DNA of 64,000 bases, from NCBI GenBank assembly GCA_964508025.1, contig CAZDSF010000001.1, positions 62,001 to 126,000 of the forward strand, in the 5' to 3' direction. Numbering within the stretch: position 1 is the first letter of the stretch; each line of letters opens with the position of its first letter. The stretch comes from JAAZNO01 sp964508025. Lineage in GTDB: Bacteria > Chloroflexota > Anaerolineae > B4-G1 > SLSP01. Both the position numbers and the translations under genes were made by a program. Shown piece by piece: positions 8,410 through 17,013 of the stretch. A model generated the notes under the pieces. It did no database searches, was not told the origin of the DNA, and was given only the letters and a program-made list of their open reading frames with translations.

Positions 8410-9096
8410 TCACGCTACCAGCTTATACCCCACGCCGCGCACGGTGATGATGCGTTGGGGATGCTGAGGGTCCTCTTCCAGTTTCTCGCGCAGCCAGCGG
8501 ATGTGGACGTAGACGACTTGCGGCTCGCCCACGTATTCCGCGCCCCACACGCGCGCCAGCAGCTCATCCACGGAGAGGACGCGCCCGGCTTCTTGCGCCA
8601 ACGCCGCAAGCAAATCGAATTCGCGCGGGGCCAGCTCCACAGGCTGCCCGCGCAGCGTCACGCTATGGGCGGCGGTATCAATGACCAGCTCGCCAACGAC
8701 GAGAGGGGGCGGCGGCGTTGTGGGCGCGGGCGAGACGCTGCGCCGCAAGACCACTTTGATGCGCGCCAGGAGCACGTCAATGTCGAAGGGCTTGGTGATG
8801 TAGTCATCCGCGCCTAGTTCCAGGCCGAGCACCTCATCGAGCTGGCGGCGGCGCGCGGTGAGGAAGATCACGGGGACATCGGCCTGCGCCCGCAAATTGC
8901 GGAGCGCGTCTAGCCCATCCATGCCCGGCAAGCCGATGTCGAGGAGCACCAGGTCCGGCGGCTCCAACCGCGCCACAGCGAGCGCATCCTCGGCGGCGGC
9001 GGCGGTAGAGACCGTGTACCCTGCGCGTTCCAGGTTGAAGGCCAGACTGCGTCGCAACAGCGCGTCATCATCTACGATCAGGATGCGTTTGGACAT
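8410..9096 (-). CDS. OmpR/PhoB-family response regulator
   Basis: This is a 228-residue transcription factor. The receiver domain spans about 3-117, with DDD at 9-11, phosphoacceptor Asp53 (LLDIGLPGMDG) and TKPFD near 104. The C-terminal winged helix (about 130-226) has the features VELAPREFDLL, ELLARVWGAEY and the recognition-helix region VYVHIRWLREKLEEDP, ending in RGVGYKL. It is the upstream gene of the regulator-kinase pair. Likely targets include htrA, where phased repeats precede the promoter. Confidence 0.94.
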   Translation of the reverse strand: MSKRILIVDDDALLRRSLAFNLERAGYTVSTAAAAEDALAVARLEPPDLVLLDIGLPGMDGLDALRNLRAQADVPVIFLTARRRQLDEVLGLELGADDYITKPFDIDVLLARIKVVLRRSVSPAPTTPPPPLVVGELVIDTAAHSVTLRGQPVELAPREFDLLAALAQEAGRVLSVDELLARVWGAEYVGEPQVVYVHIRWLREKLEEDPQHPQRIITVRGVGYKLVA

Positions 9097-9123
9097 GGCA
9101 ACAAGGTTCTGGTAAGTTTCTTC

Positions 9124-9162
9124 GCAGAGGGCGCGGCGTCAGCCTGCCACTGCGCCCTCTGC
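9124..9162 (-). terminator. Hairpin terminator after the oxidoreductase operon
   Basis: GCAGAGGGCGC (9124-9134) pairs perfectly with GCGCCCTCTGC (9152-9162). It starts 12 nt past the beta-subunit stop on the minus strand. There is no T tract, so it may be a weak or factor-assisted terminator. Confidence 0.5.
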
Positions 9163-9173
9163 GGGAGAGGATT

Positions 9174-10049
9174 CTAGCGCAATCTGGCGAGCAGGCTCTC
9201 GACCTGCGCCGCGTCGAGCTTTTCCAGCGGGCGTTTCACCAGCGGTGCGCCCTCTTTGAGCACTGGATCCAACATCTCGAAGGTGGGACCGGGTGTAGCG
9301 CGATAGAAGATGCCGATGGGAATGCGGTCGCCCCATTCCTGCGCGCGCTCCCACGCGACGGTGCGATTGCTGGGATCGTAGCCGGCTTCGTCTTCCAGCT
9401 TGTAGACGCGATCCCCATAGTAATCGTAGGTGCGTGGTTTGTTGAACGAAACGCATGGTTGGAGAATATCCACCAGCGCGTAGCCGGGATGCTCCAGCGC
9501 TTCGCCGATGAGCCAGATGAGGTGCTTGAGGTCGCCTGGATAACCGCGTCCCACGAAGGTCGCGCCGTGGGTGATTGCCAGCGCCAACGGCTGCGCCGGA
9601 TCCTCGGCAGAGCCTTGCGGCGAGGTCGAGGTCTTCCAACCCTTCTCGCTGGTGGGAGAAAACTGCCCTTTGGTCAAGCCGTAGATCTTGTTATTCTGCA
9701 CAATCTCGGTGATGCCGGGATTGCGGCGGATGGCGTGGACGAAGTGCCCCAACCCCTCGCCGTAGCCGTCGCCGTCGCCATGGACGACGACGACGCGCAT
9801 GCCGTGATTGGCGAGCTTCGCGCCCTGCGCGACGGGCATAGGTCGCCCGTGGAGGGTGTGCATGCCATTGACGCGCATGTACTGGGGCAGCTTGCTGCCG
9901 CAACCGATGCCCGTTACGATCATCAGCTCGTGCGGCGCGATGGCGTGCTCCACCAGCGCGCGGGTGAGGGCGTTGAGGATGCCGTAGTCTCCGCAGCCGG
10001 GGCACCAGGTGGGTTTTTCATCAATCTTGTAGTCGTCGCGCGTGACCAT
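9174..10049 (-). CDS. korB: 2-oxoacid:ferredoxin oxidoreductase, beta subunit (KorB-like)
   Basis: This 291-residue subunit binds thiamine diphosphate. WCPGCGDYG near residue 15 and GDGDGYGEGLGHF near 85-98 are the family's Cys motif and TPP-binding motif. ATG 10049 has GGAGG 6 nt upstream; the frame stays open to 10535 but that extension only shadows the alpha gene. The start is 1 nt past the alpha stop, with the ribosome site inside alpha, so translation is coupled. With the alpha subunit it should oxidatively decarboxylate a 2-oxoacid, most likely 2-oxoglutarate, reducing ferredoxin and forming acyl-CoA. Substrate is inferred from KorAB-like architecture. Cytoplasmic. Confidence 0.9.
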   Translation of the reverse strand: MVTRDDYKIDEKPTWCPGCGDYGILNALTRALVEHAIAPHELMIVTGIGCGSKLPQYMRVNGMHTLHGRPMPVAQGAKLANHGMRVVVVHGDGDGYGEGLGHFVHAIRRNPGITEIVQNNKIYGLTKGQFSPTSEKGWKTSTSPQGSAEDPAQPLALAITHGATFVGRGYPGDLKHLIWLIGEALEHPGYALVDILQPCVSFNKPRTYDYYGDRVYKLEDEAGYDPSNRTVAWERAQEWGDRIPIGIFYRATPGPTFEMLDPVLKEGAPLVKRPLEKLDAAQVESLLARLR

Positions 10050-10050
10050 G

Positions 10051-11790
10051 TTACGCCTCCTGCAATCTCGCGAGGATGAATTCGGGCCGGAAGGGACGCC
10101 CGTCGAAACGGTGAATGTGTCCATCCACCGATAGCCCGGTCCGAGCGCGGATGAGGATCTCCAGCTGCCCGGTGTAGTTGCCTTCCACCACGATTGTCTG
10201 GCGAGCCTTGCGCAGTTCGGCTTCCGCCGTGGGCGGGAAGGGTTCCAATCCGCTGAAGTGCAGCATGTTTGCCGCGCCGGCTTCCTGCGCGTTGAGGCGA
10301 TCCACAGCCTCGCGCACCGGCCCATAGGTGGAGCCCCAGCAGACCAGCGTGAGCGCCGCATCCTCCGGCCCGTACCAGGTGGGGGCGGGAACGTCCTCCG
10401 CCATCGGCATCGCCTTGCGCATCCGCTTGCTCTGCTGCGCGATGCGGTTCTGCGCGTCCTCCTCGATGCGGGGATATTCGTCGTGCTCGTTGCTCTCTGT
10501 GACCCAGATGGCGTTGGGATGGCCCGGCAGCGCACGCGGGGAGATGCCGCTTGCGGTGATTTGGTAGCGCTTGTAGCGTTCGGTTAGCGCATCGAGATCG
10601 GCGTCGCTGAGCAGCGCGCCGCGATCAATCTCGACCGCGTCGAAGTCGAGCGCCTTGGCCTCCAGCGAGCGGAAGGCATCCGCCAGGAATTGGTCGCTCA
10701 GCACCATCACCGGCGTCTGGTATTTCTCGGCGACGTTGAAGGCGACCCATCCCAGATGGAAGGCTTCTTCCAGTGTGCCGGGCGCCAGCACCATGCGCGG
10801 GAACTCATCCTGCGAAGCGTGGAGCATGAAGAGCAGGTCGGCTTGCTCCGTGCGGGTAGGCAGACCCGTGGCGGGGCCGGGACGCTGCGCGTTGTAGATG
10901 ACAAGCGGCGTCTCGCTGATGCCGGCGAAGCCCGTCGCCTCTACCATCAGCGCGTAGCCGCCGCCGGACGTGGGCACCAGGGCGCGCGCGCCCATGATCG
11001 CCGCGCCAATCGCCATATTGATGGCGGAGATCTCATCCTCGACGTGCTTGGCGACGGCGCCGTACTTCGCGCCGTTCTGCGCAAACCAGACCAGCACCGG
11101 CGAGCCGGGCGTCATCGGATAGCCGGAGACGAAGCGGCAGCCGCCCGCCAATGCGCCCATCGAGAACGCCTGCGTGCCGTTGAGCAGGATGCGCTGCGGC
11201 GCATCGGGGATGGCGTGCAGGCGGAAGGGGAAATCGGCTTTGTAATCCGCCGCGATCTCGGCGCCTTTGCGAATGACGTTGAGATTGCTCGTCACCACAT
11301 CCTCGCCCTTCTTGGCGAAGTTGTCGCGCACGATGCTTTCGACGTAGGCGAGGTCGAATTCCAGCAGTCCGGCGGCGATGCCGAGCGCCAGCGTGTTGCG
11401 CATCAGCTCCAGCCCGCCGATCTCGCGGGCGAGCTGCGTGAGCGCCGTGGGGATGAAGCACACATCCTCGCGCTTGAGCGCGTCGGGCAGCGGGTCCTTG
11501 CTATCGTAGACCACTGCGCCGCCGGGAACGACATCGGCGATGTGGCGACGCACCGTCTCTATGTCCAACGCTAAGAGAATATGGACGGGGTCTGCAATCG
11601 AGAAGAGCGGATCGCGGGCGGCGCGCAACGTGAAGAAGTTGTGTCCGCCGCGAATGCGCGAGTAGAAATCCGGTACGCCGAAGACGTGCAATCCCCCGCG
11701 CACCAGCGCCCTGGCAAAGCCTGCACCGCTGGATTCCAGGCCCATGCCGGCTTCTCCACCGATACGAATCGTAATATCATTTTCGACCAT
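10051..11790 (-). CDS. korA: 2-oxoacid:ferredoxin oxidoreductase, fused gamma-alpha subunit (KorA-like)
   Basis: This is a 579-residue protein. The N-terminal ~185 residues are the gamma domain (IRIGGEAGMGLESSG), and from about 200 the pyruvate-flavodoxin oxidoreductase N-terminal domain follows (GTQAFSMGALAGGCRFVSGYPMTPGSP begins near 205), with the transketolase-like C-terminal domain after 440. Fused gamma-alpha subunits are typical of the two-subunit KorAB type. ATG 11790 has AAAGGAG 7 nt upstream. First gene of a two-gene operon. It could serve 2-oxoglutarate, pyruvate or another 2-oxoacid; KorA is preferred on architecture. No ferredoxin-like domain is present. Confidence 0.9.
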   Translation of the reverse strand: MVENDITIRIGGEAGMGLESSGAGFARALVRGGLHVFGVPDFYSRIRGGHNFFTLRAARDPLFSIADPVHILLALDIETVRRHIADVVPGGAVVYDSKDPLPDALKREDVCFIPTALTQLAREIGGLELMRNTLALGIAAGLLEFDLAYVESIVRDNFAKKGEDVVTSNLNVIRKGAEIAADYKADFPFRLHAIPDAPQRILLNGTQAFSMGALAGGCRFVSGYPMTPGSPVLVWFAQNGAKYGAVAKHVEDEISAINMAIGAAIMGARALVPTSGGGYALMVEATGFAGISETPLVIYNAQRPGPATGLPTRTEQADLLFMLHASQDEFPRMVLAPGTLEEAFHLGWVAFNVAEKYQTPVMVLSDQFLADAFRSLEAKALDFDAVEIDRGALLSDADLDALTERYKRYQITASGISPRALPGHPNAIWVTESNEHDEYPRIEEDAQNRIAQQSKRMRKAMPMAEDVPAPTWYGPEDAALTLVCWGSTYGPVREAVDRLNAQEAGAANMLHFSGLEPFPPTAEAELRKARQTIVVEGNYTGQLEILIRARTGLSVDGHIHRFDGRPFRPEFILARLQEA

Positions 11791-11841
11791 AGGGAGCTCC
11801 TTTCGATAGGCTAAAACAGGTAAGCGAGAAAACAAGGCGGC

Positions 11842-13185
11842 TTATGTAAGGGCATTCCAGGCTTGAGCGCCACCCAAGACGACGTGTAGGTTGTTCCATC
11901 CCTGGCGCTGTAGCCAGCTGGCGGCAATCATCGCGCGCGCGCCGGTACCGCAGAAGATGTAAACGGGGAGATTGCGCGGGACTTCGGCCTCGCGCCCCGC
12001 GAGCTGGCGCAAGGGCAACGGCTGCGCGCCGGCAAGCGGGCTGGAGGCGACCTCCTCGGCGCTGCGCACATCGAGGAGCTGGGCCGGTTCTCCGGCAGCG
12101 ATGCGCTGGCGCAGGACGCTGGCATCAACCAGCGGGAGCGCTTCGCTGCCGCGTCCCGATATCGCCCAGCTGGACATGCCGCCTGCCAGCACGCCGCAGA
12201 CGTTATCGTAGCCCAGGCGCACGAACTGCTGCATGACTTCTAAGGGCGTATCCTCCTCGGCGACGAGCAACAGCGGCTGATCGGTGGGGAGAAACCAGCC
12301 GCCGAAAACGGCCAGCCGTTGGGCGGTGAGAAACTGCGCGCCGGGCACGTGACCCGCGCTGAAGGCGTATTCGGAGCGCACATCCACCACCAGCGCAGAA
12401 GTCGCCTGCGCGGCAAGCGCTGCCGCCGAAAGGAGCGGCGGCATGGGAACGCCGCCCAGCAATGGCGGCCCTTCGAGATTGAGGCGCTCGATGTGCGTGA
12501 AATACGGCGGTTTGGGCAACTTACGAACCACGGCCTCGATAAAGGCGGCGCGGTCTGTGTGTTGCAGGCGGGGATTGCGCGCGCGTTCCAGCCCCAGCGA
12601 ACTCCAGGCGCGATCAGCGATGGCGGAGCCGCAGGGCGAACCCGCGCCATGTCCCGGCCCGATGAGCACGCCATCGCCCAGCGGCAGCAGCTTGCCGAAG
12701 ATACTGTCGTACAGGCGCCCCGCCATTTCGGGCGCGCGTTCCATGCCCAGGAAGTCTACGCGGCCCACTTCACCCGCGAAGAGCACATCGCCCGTGAAGA
12801 CGATCCACGGCGCGCCATCGGCATCGCGCAGCAGATAACTCAGGCTGCCTTCGGTGTGGCCCGGCGTGAGCAGCGCTTCGAGGGATAGGCGCCCCATTTG
12901 CCAGCGCTGCCCCTCCACGGCGGGCTGGCCGTACTGATAGGGCAATTGTGCATCGGCGTGCCAGATGTCCGCGCCGGTGCGCGCAGCCAGCTCCACCGAG
13001 CCGACGGCGAAATCCTCGTGGCGGTGGGTCTCCAGAATGGCGATGATGCGCATCCCGGCGGTGTGCGCCCGTTCGAGGTAGATTTCGATATCCCGGCGGG
13101 GATCAATCACGATGGCAGCCGCCCCGTCGCCAATGATATAGGAATATTGGGCCAGGCCAGCAGATTCGACACGCTCTAAAAGCAT
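11842..13185 (-). CDS. MBL-fold hydrolase with two rhodanese domains (persulfide dioxygenase-like)
   Basis: This is a 447-residue protein. The metallo-beta-lactamase domain covers about 1-235 and two rhodanese domains about 255-345 and 360-445. The metal motif reads THRHEDF, so the last His of HxHxDH is Phe; a His in GHTEGS, an Asp in FTGDVLF and a His in GPGHGAGS remain. In ETHE1-type persulfide dioxygenases the iron needs only the first His, a second His and an Asp, so activity is plausible. The first rhodanese loop has no Cys (LLLVAEEDTP) while the second has it (YIFCGTGARA). Expected role: oxidation or transfer of sulfane sulfur. ATG 13185 has GAGGGG 6 nt upstream and is 3 nt past the galE stop. 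Confidence 0.85.
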   Translation of the reverse strand: MLLERVESAGLAQYSYIIGDGAAAIVIDPRRDIEIYLERAHTAGMRIIAILETHRHEDFAVGSVELAARTGADIWHADAQLPYQYGQPAVEGQRWQMGRLSLEALLTPGHTEGSLSYLLRDADGAPWIVFTGDVLFAGEVGRVDFLGMERAPEMAGRLYDSIFGKLLPLGDGVLIGPGHGAGSPCGSAIADRAWSSLGLERARNPRLQHTDRAAFIEAVVRKLPKPPYFTHIERLNLEGPPLLGGVPMPPLLSAAALAAQATSALVVDVRSEYAFSAGHVPGAQFLTAQRLAVFGGWFLPTDQPLLLVAEEDTPLEVMQQFVRLGYDNVCGVLAGGMSSWAISGRGSEALPLVDASVLRQRIAAGEPAQLLDVRSAEEVASSPLAGAQPLPLRQLAGREAEVPRNLPVYIFCGTGARAMIAASWLQRQGWNNLHVVLGGAQAWNALT

Positions 13186-13188
13186 CAC

Positions 13189-14166
13189 TCACCCCTCGTA
13201 ACCGTGAGGGTGGGTCTTGTGCCAGTCCCAGGCGGTCTCGACGATTCGCCGAATGTCGGGGTATTGCGGCTCCCAGCTCAGCTCCGCGCGGATGGTATCG
13301 CTCGCGGCGATGAGCGTCGCCGGATCGCCGGCGCGTCGCCCCACGATCTCGGCGGGAATGGGATGTCCTGTCACCTCGCGGCAGGCTTCGATCACCTCCA
13401 TCACCGAAAAACCCAGGCCGTTGCCCAGGTTGTAGCGGCGGCTGCCTTTATCCAGCGCGCGCAGCGCCAGGATGTGCGCCTGCGCCAGGTCAATCACGTG
13501 GATGTAGTCGCGGATACAGGTGCCGTCGGGGGTGGGGTAGTCATCGCCGAAGACTTTGATGCTCTCGCGCTGCCCCAGAGCCACTTGCAGCACCAGCGGG
13601 ATGAGATGGGTTTCGGGGCTGTGATCTTCGCCGCGCTCCGGGGTGGCGCCGGCGGCGTTGAAATAGCGCAGCGCGGCGTAGCGTAGGTCGTAGATGCGAT
13701 CCATCCAGTGCAGGTAGCGCTCCAGGATGTGCTTCGACTCGCCGTAGGGGCTGCCCGGCACGATGCGCTCTGTTTCGGCGATGGGGATACGCGTGGGGGC
13801 GTCGAAGAGGTTGGCGGTCGAAGAGAGGATGAAGCGCCGGACGCCGTAAGTGACGGCATTTTGCAGCAGGTTGAGCGCGTTGGTGACGTTGTCACCCAGA
13901 TACTTGAAGGGCAGGGCCATGGATTCGCCGACCAGGGTATTGGAAGCGAAGTGCATGATGGCATCGGGGTGGTGGGTTTGGAACACGGCCTCGACAGCGG
14001 CGAAGTCCGCCAGATCGCCCTGGATGAAAATGGCTTGTGGCGGGACGGCGGCGCGATGCCCCTGAGAGAGATTGTCGAAAACGATAACATCCTCACCTGC
14101 TGCAATTAACTGCTCTGCGACGACACTGCCGATATAGCCGGCGCCGCCTGTGACGAGAATTTTCAT
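13189..14166 (-). CDS. galE: UDP-glucose 4-epimerase
   Basis: This 325-residue short-chain dehydrogenase/reductase interconverts UDP-glucose and UDP-galactose. The NAD site is TGGAGYIGS at residues 6-14. The catalytic pair is Ser in SSTANLF (about 122) and the YxxxK in YGESK (about 144-148). RYFNAAGA and the C-terminal substrate-binding region (IPAEIVGRRAGDPA) are as in GalE. GAGGTG precedes ATG 14166. It is followed directly by the MBL-rhodanese gene; the functional tie between them is not obvious. Confidence 0.93.
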   Translation of the reverse strand: MKILVTGGAGYIGSVVAEQLIAAGEDVIVFDNLSQGHRAAVPPQAIFIQGDLADFAAVEAVFQTHHPDAIMHFASNTLVGESMALPFKYLGDNVTNALNLLQNAVTYGVRRFILSSTANLFDAPTRIPIAETERIVPGSPYGESKHILERYLHWMDRIYDLRYAALRYFNAAGATPERGEDHSPETHLIPLVLQVALGQRESIKVFGDDYPTPDGTCIRDYIHVIDLAQAHILALRALDKGSRRYNLGNGLGFSVMEVIEACREVTGHPIPAEIVGRRAGDPATLIAASDTIRAELSWEPQYPDIRRIVETAWDWHKTHPHGYEG

Positions 14167-14237
14167 GTGTGTTCACCTCTCTGGAAAATGTGGGCTGCTT
14201 GCGCATTATGATACACGGAGTGCGGCAAAGCGTCAAA

Positions 14238-14272
14238 TGGCCCCGGCGCGAAATTGCTTCAAGCCGGGGCCA
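14238..14272 (-). terminator. Terminator hairpin after the small conserved gene
   Basis: TGGCCCCGGC (14238-14247) pairs perfectly over 10 bp with GCCGGGGCCA (14263-14272), with a 15-nt loop. On the minus strand it is followed by TTTG. It lies about 60 nt past the stop of the gene at 14330-14551 and upstream of galE. Confidence 0.55.
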
Positions 14273-14329
14273 GGGGGCATTGGGCTTCTGCCCGTGTGCC
14301 GATTTCAGGGTTGCGGATCTGGATGTAAA

Positions 14330-14551
14330 CTAATACTCCATCTGGTTATTTGCCGGGATTCTGTGTGGTTCATCGGCGGTTTGCTGCCTGAGATAAGCCA
14401 GGAGCGCTTCGATGTCGGCGAAACCGTGGCGCTCTCCGGTGCCGGGGCATTCCAGTGAGGCGCGCCAGATAGCGTGTTCTCCGTCGGAAGTTTCCCAGAG
14501 CCGCAGCAGATAAGACACGTAGCGTGTTTTTGGTTTTTCCTGGCGCATCAT
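14330..14551 (-). CDS. Small conserved hypothetical protein
   Basis: This encodes 73 residues. The core YVSYLLRLWETSDGEHAIWR followed by a short segment ending TGERHGFADIEALLAYL resembles small proteins I recognise from Chloroflexota genomes, where they recur without known function. The pattern is a beta-rich N-terminal half with two Trp and a C-terminal helix. Two ATG codons overlap at 14551 and 14548, and GGA lies 6 nt from the first. It sits between two minus-strand genes and could be monocistronic. Confidence 0.65.
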   Translation of the reverse strand: MMRQEKPKTRYVSYLLRLWETSDGEHAIWRASLECPGTGERHGFADIEALLAYLRQQTADEPHRIPANNQMEY

Positions 14552-14570
14552 ACTTCATCCATAGGTTTGA

Positions 14571-16124
14571 TTACTGCCCGGCTTCCAAGGTGAGTGCAAA
14601 GATGGTGAACCAATCGCCAAGATCGGCGACAAAGAGCCGTGTGCCATCGGGCGGCACAGCCAGCGCGCCGGGCCAGCTCAGCGTCTCGTCCGTGAGGCGC
14701 GGGTCGCGGACGCCGAGATCCGGCCCGAAGCGCCCCGTAGCGAAGCCATCGGGGTCGAGCCGCAGAATGTGCGGCTCTGGCGAGACGCAGGCGACGTAGA
14801 AGTTGCCCGCTGCATCGAGTGCCAGGCGTTGGGGCCAGGCATCCCACAGCTCCTCCTCGCCGATGGCGTAGCCTACTTGCTTGCCTTCGCGGTCGTAAGC
14901 CTCGATGTATCCGCCGACCGCACCCAGCACGTAGAGGTTGCCATCCGGCCCGAAGCTCAGGTCTCTGGCGTCGAAATCATCGCCGGGCAGGGCAAAACTG
15001 CGCTGGAACACGCCCTCGCCGCTGAAGACCAATATCCGCGCGCCGTTGTTGTGATCCAGCACGTAGAGATTGCCATCCGGGCCGGCGGCCAAAATGTACG
15101 GGCTGGAGGTCCCGAATTCGCCGCGCCCCGTTCCCTGACGCCCGAAGCGGCCCAGCGGTGCGCCGTTGGCGGCGAACCTGAAGATGGCATGGGCGCTGGG
15201 ATCGGCCACGTAGAGCGTCCCATCCGGCGCGAGCGTCACATCGGCGGCCCAGAGCAGCGCGTCGTCGCTGATGCGGGCGATGCCGCCGCCGGTCTCCGCA
15301 TCGAAGACGTAGACGCCGCGGTCTCCATCGGCGACGTAGAGCAGGCCATTCGCTCCCAACGCGATGCCGCCCAGGGAGATGAACGCATCGTCATCGAAAT
15401 CTTCGGGGGTGCGAATGCGCCAGAGCCGCCGGTTGACAATATCAACATCGCCCACGGAGGGCGGAAAATCGCCGGCGATGCCCACCAATTCCACGGCATC
15501 TATCTCGTTCCAGTTGCCGCCCGCGCGCTGATCCACGATGATGAGGACGCGATCCACCGGACTCTCGATGCCGCTGGCTTTGACGTTGAGCACCTGCGGG
15601 CAGCGGACATCGGGCGTATGCACGCCGCCCTCGACAATGACGAATTCTTCGCCGGTTGTGCCCTTGAGCACGACCTTGAAGATGAAGCCGGGCGAATGGG
15701 TCTCGTGAATGTTAATCTCGATGGGGATGACGGGTTGGGCGTAGTGCAGCTCCAGCCAGTCGTAGCCGTCGGGTTCGGCGGAGGCCCAGGCGGTGGGGAA
15801 ATCGCCGCATTCGGGCGTATCCGGCGCGCCAGTGGCTTGCATCGCCGACCAGGCGGGATTCCCGTACTCGGAGCTGGCGGCGGCGTAGACGGCCCACTGG
15901 CGAATGACCGCGCCGGGTTCTGCTGTTGGTTCGGTTGTAGGGGGGCTGGTTGGGGCAGAACGCGTTGGCGTGGGCGATCTCGGCGTTGCCGTTGGACTGC
16001 GCGCTTCTTCGGTGGGAACTGCGCCTTCGATGCGCGCGGCATTCTCGCCGCGCCCCTGGAACAGGCTGCATCCCAGGCTCAGCGCCAGCAGTAATGCCAG
16101 GAGCGGGTAGATGCGTTTTTGCAT
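14571..16124 (-). CDS. NHL-type beta-propeller lipoprotein
   Basis: This is a 517-residue surface lipoprotein. Residues 1-19 end in the lipobox SLGC (Cys19). A Thr/Pro/Ser-rich linker runs to about 75. A jelly-roll-like domain follows at about 80-220 (YAAASSEYGNPAWSAMQATG near its start, ending EIDAVELVGI). From about 230 to the end lie six or so NHL/SMP-type blades marked by repeated G-P-D-G-N/T-L-Y-V-x-D motifs. Such proteins usually bind ligands or other proteins; no catalytic residues are evident. The adjacent minus-strand genes encode another lipoprotein propeller and an unknown membrane protein. Confidence 0.85.
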   Translation of the reverse strand: MQKRIYPLLALLLALSLGCSLFQGRGENAARIEGAVPTEEARSPTATPRSPTPTRSAPTSPPTTEPTAEPGAVIRQWAVYAAASSEYGNPAWSAMQATGAPDTPECGDFPTAWASAEPDGYDWLELHYAQPVIPIEINIHETHSPGFIFKVVLKGTTGEEFVIVEGGVHTPDVRCPQVLNVKASGIESPVDRVLIIVDQRAGGNWNEIDAVELVGIAGDFPPSVGDVDIVNRRLWRIRTPEDFDDDAFISLGGIALGANGLLYVADGDRGVYVFDAETGGGIARISDDALLWAADVTLAPDGTLYVADPSAHAIFRFAANGAPLGRFGRQGTGRGEFGTSSPYILAAGPDGNLYVLDHNNGARILVFSGEGVFQRSFALPGDDFDARDLSFGPDGNLYVLGAVGGYIEAYDREGKQVGYAIGEEELWDAWPQRLALDAAGNFYVACVSPEPHILRLDPDGFATGRFGPDLGVRDPRLTDETLSWPGALAVPPDGTRLFVADLGDWFTIFALTLEAGQ

Positions 16125-16155
16125 TGTGGGCCCTCCTGTGAAACGGTTATGGGTA

Positions 16156-16215
16156 AGCAGTGAGCAGAGAGCAGTGAGCAGTTTGGATACGGCATCCTGC
16201 TCACTGCTCTCTACG
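16156..16215. repeat. Intergenic inverted word repeat (GAGAGCAGTGAGCAG)
   Basis: GAGAGCAGTGAGCAG (16167-16181) has a perfect inverted copy at 16197-16211, giving a 15-bp stem with a 15-nt loop. It is followed by TACGAACTATTTTC and shares words with 447-504. It lies between two minus-strand genes, about 15 nt past the stop at 16227, and could terminate transcription. Confidence 0.65.
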
Positions 16216-16226
16216 AACTATTTTCA

Positions 16227-16946
16227 TCATACCTGCCATGCTGAGACCAGCCGAACGCCCAGTTCGACGAGCCGTTCCAGCCTCGGCGCATCGAGGAGCT
16301 GCGCGCCTTGCGCCTCGAGGTGCAGGCCGCGCGGGTTGAGCTTCACCACCAGCGGGATCTTCGCGGGCCAGTCGGTGAGCGCGCGCTCCACATCGAAGCT
16401 GAGGAACCGTCGCGCGGCGCGCTCGTCTTGCGCCCAGATCATGTAACGCTCGCGTAACGCTCCGCTGCCCAGCGGCACTTCTTGCAGGCCCGCCAGGCGC
16501 TCCGCATCCTCGCCGAGCATCCATTCCAACGCCTTGCGCACCACCATGCCCGCCAGCCCGCCGAGGGCGGAGGGATCTACAGTGGGGATGGTTCCGCCGG
16601 CGCCGCTCCGGGGGCCGATGAGCACCAGTCCATCGGCGAGCGCGGCGCTCGCGCTATGCCAGCGCGTGCGCTGTGAGGGGGTGGAAGGCGTGGCCGTGCC
16701 TGAGCGTCCCGCCGCCGAGGTAACGCTGCTTTCCAGCGACCAGGCGACGCCGCGCGTGGTTCCGCGCAGGCGATAGCCGGAGACGCGCCCCTCTTTGAAA
16801 GGGACGCACTCCCAACCGCGCGCGGCGGCTTCGGCGAGCAGCCGCGCCGTGCGGCGCTTCTCGTGTTGCCGCGCCAGCAGGAAGATCCCCGCAAAAAACG
16901 CGAGCGAGCCAACGGATGCAATGGCTACCAGGAGAAGATCATCCAT
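16227..16946 (-). CDS. Membrane-anchored protein, function unknown
   Basis: This encodes 239 residues with one N-terminal membrane helix (about 4-24), then a basic segment (RQHEKRRTARLLAEAAARG) and a soluble domain. The soluble part contains ESSVTSAAGRSGTATPS and a C-terminal portion ending LERLVELGVRLVSAWQV. No family recognised. An early helix followed by a basic stretch suggests an N-out, cytoplasmic-C topology. The flanking genes encode lipoproteins. Confidence 0.65.
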   Translation of the reverse strand: MDDLLLVAIASVGSLAFFAGIFLLARQHEKRRTARLLAEAAARGWECVPFKEGRVSGYRLRGTTRGVAWSLESSVTSAAGRSGTATPSTPSQRTRWHSASAALADGLVLIGPRSGAGGTIPTVDPSALGGLAGMVVRKALEWMLGEDAERLAGLQEVPLGSGALRERYMIWAQDERAARRFLSFDVERALTDWPAKIPLVVKLNPRGLHLEAQGAQLLDAPRLERLVELGVRLVSAWQV

Positions 16947-16967
16947 GTGTACCTCCGGTAAGTTATC

Positions 16968-17006
16968 AGTCAGGAGTCATTATTCTTTGAATCGTGACTC
17001 CTGACT
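16968..17006. repeat. Inverted word repeat (AGTCAGGAGTCA)
   Basis: AGTCAGGAGTCA at 16968-16979 pairs perfectly with TGACTCCTGACT at 16995-17006 (12 bp). It lies between the stop of the large propeller lipoprotein and the start of the membrane-anchored gene, both minus strand, so it may serve as a terminator. The same AGTCAGGAGT words occur at 8214, 45043 and 56098. Confidence 0.6.
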
Positions 17007-17013
17007 CGTGACT

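Noticed and set aside
9174..10535. Extension of the KorB frame to 10535
   Set aside because: The extra sequence is Arg/Ser-rich shadow of the alpha gene and has no ribosome site; ATG 10049 does.
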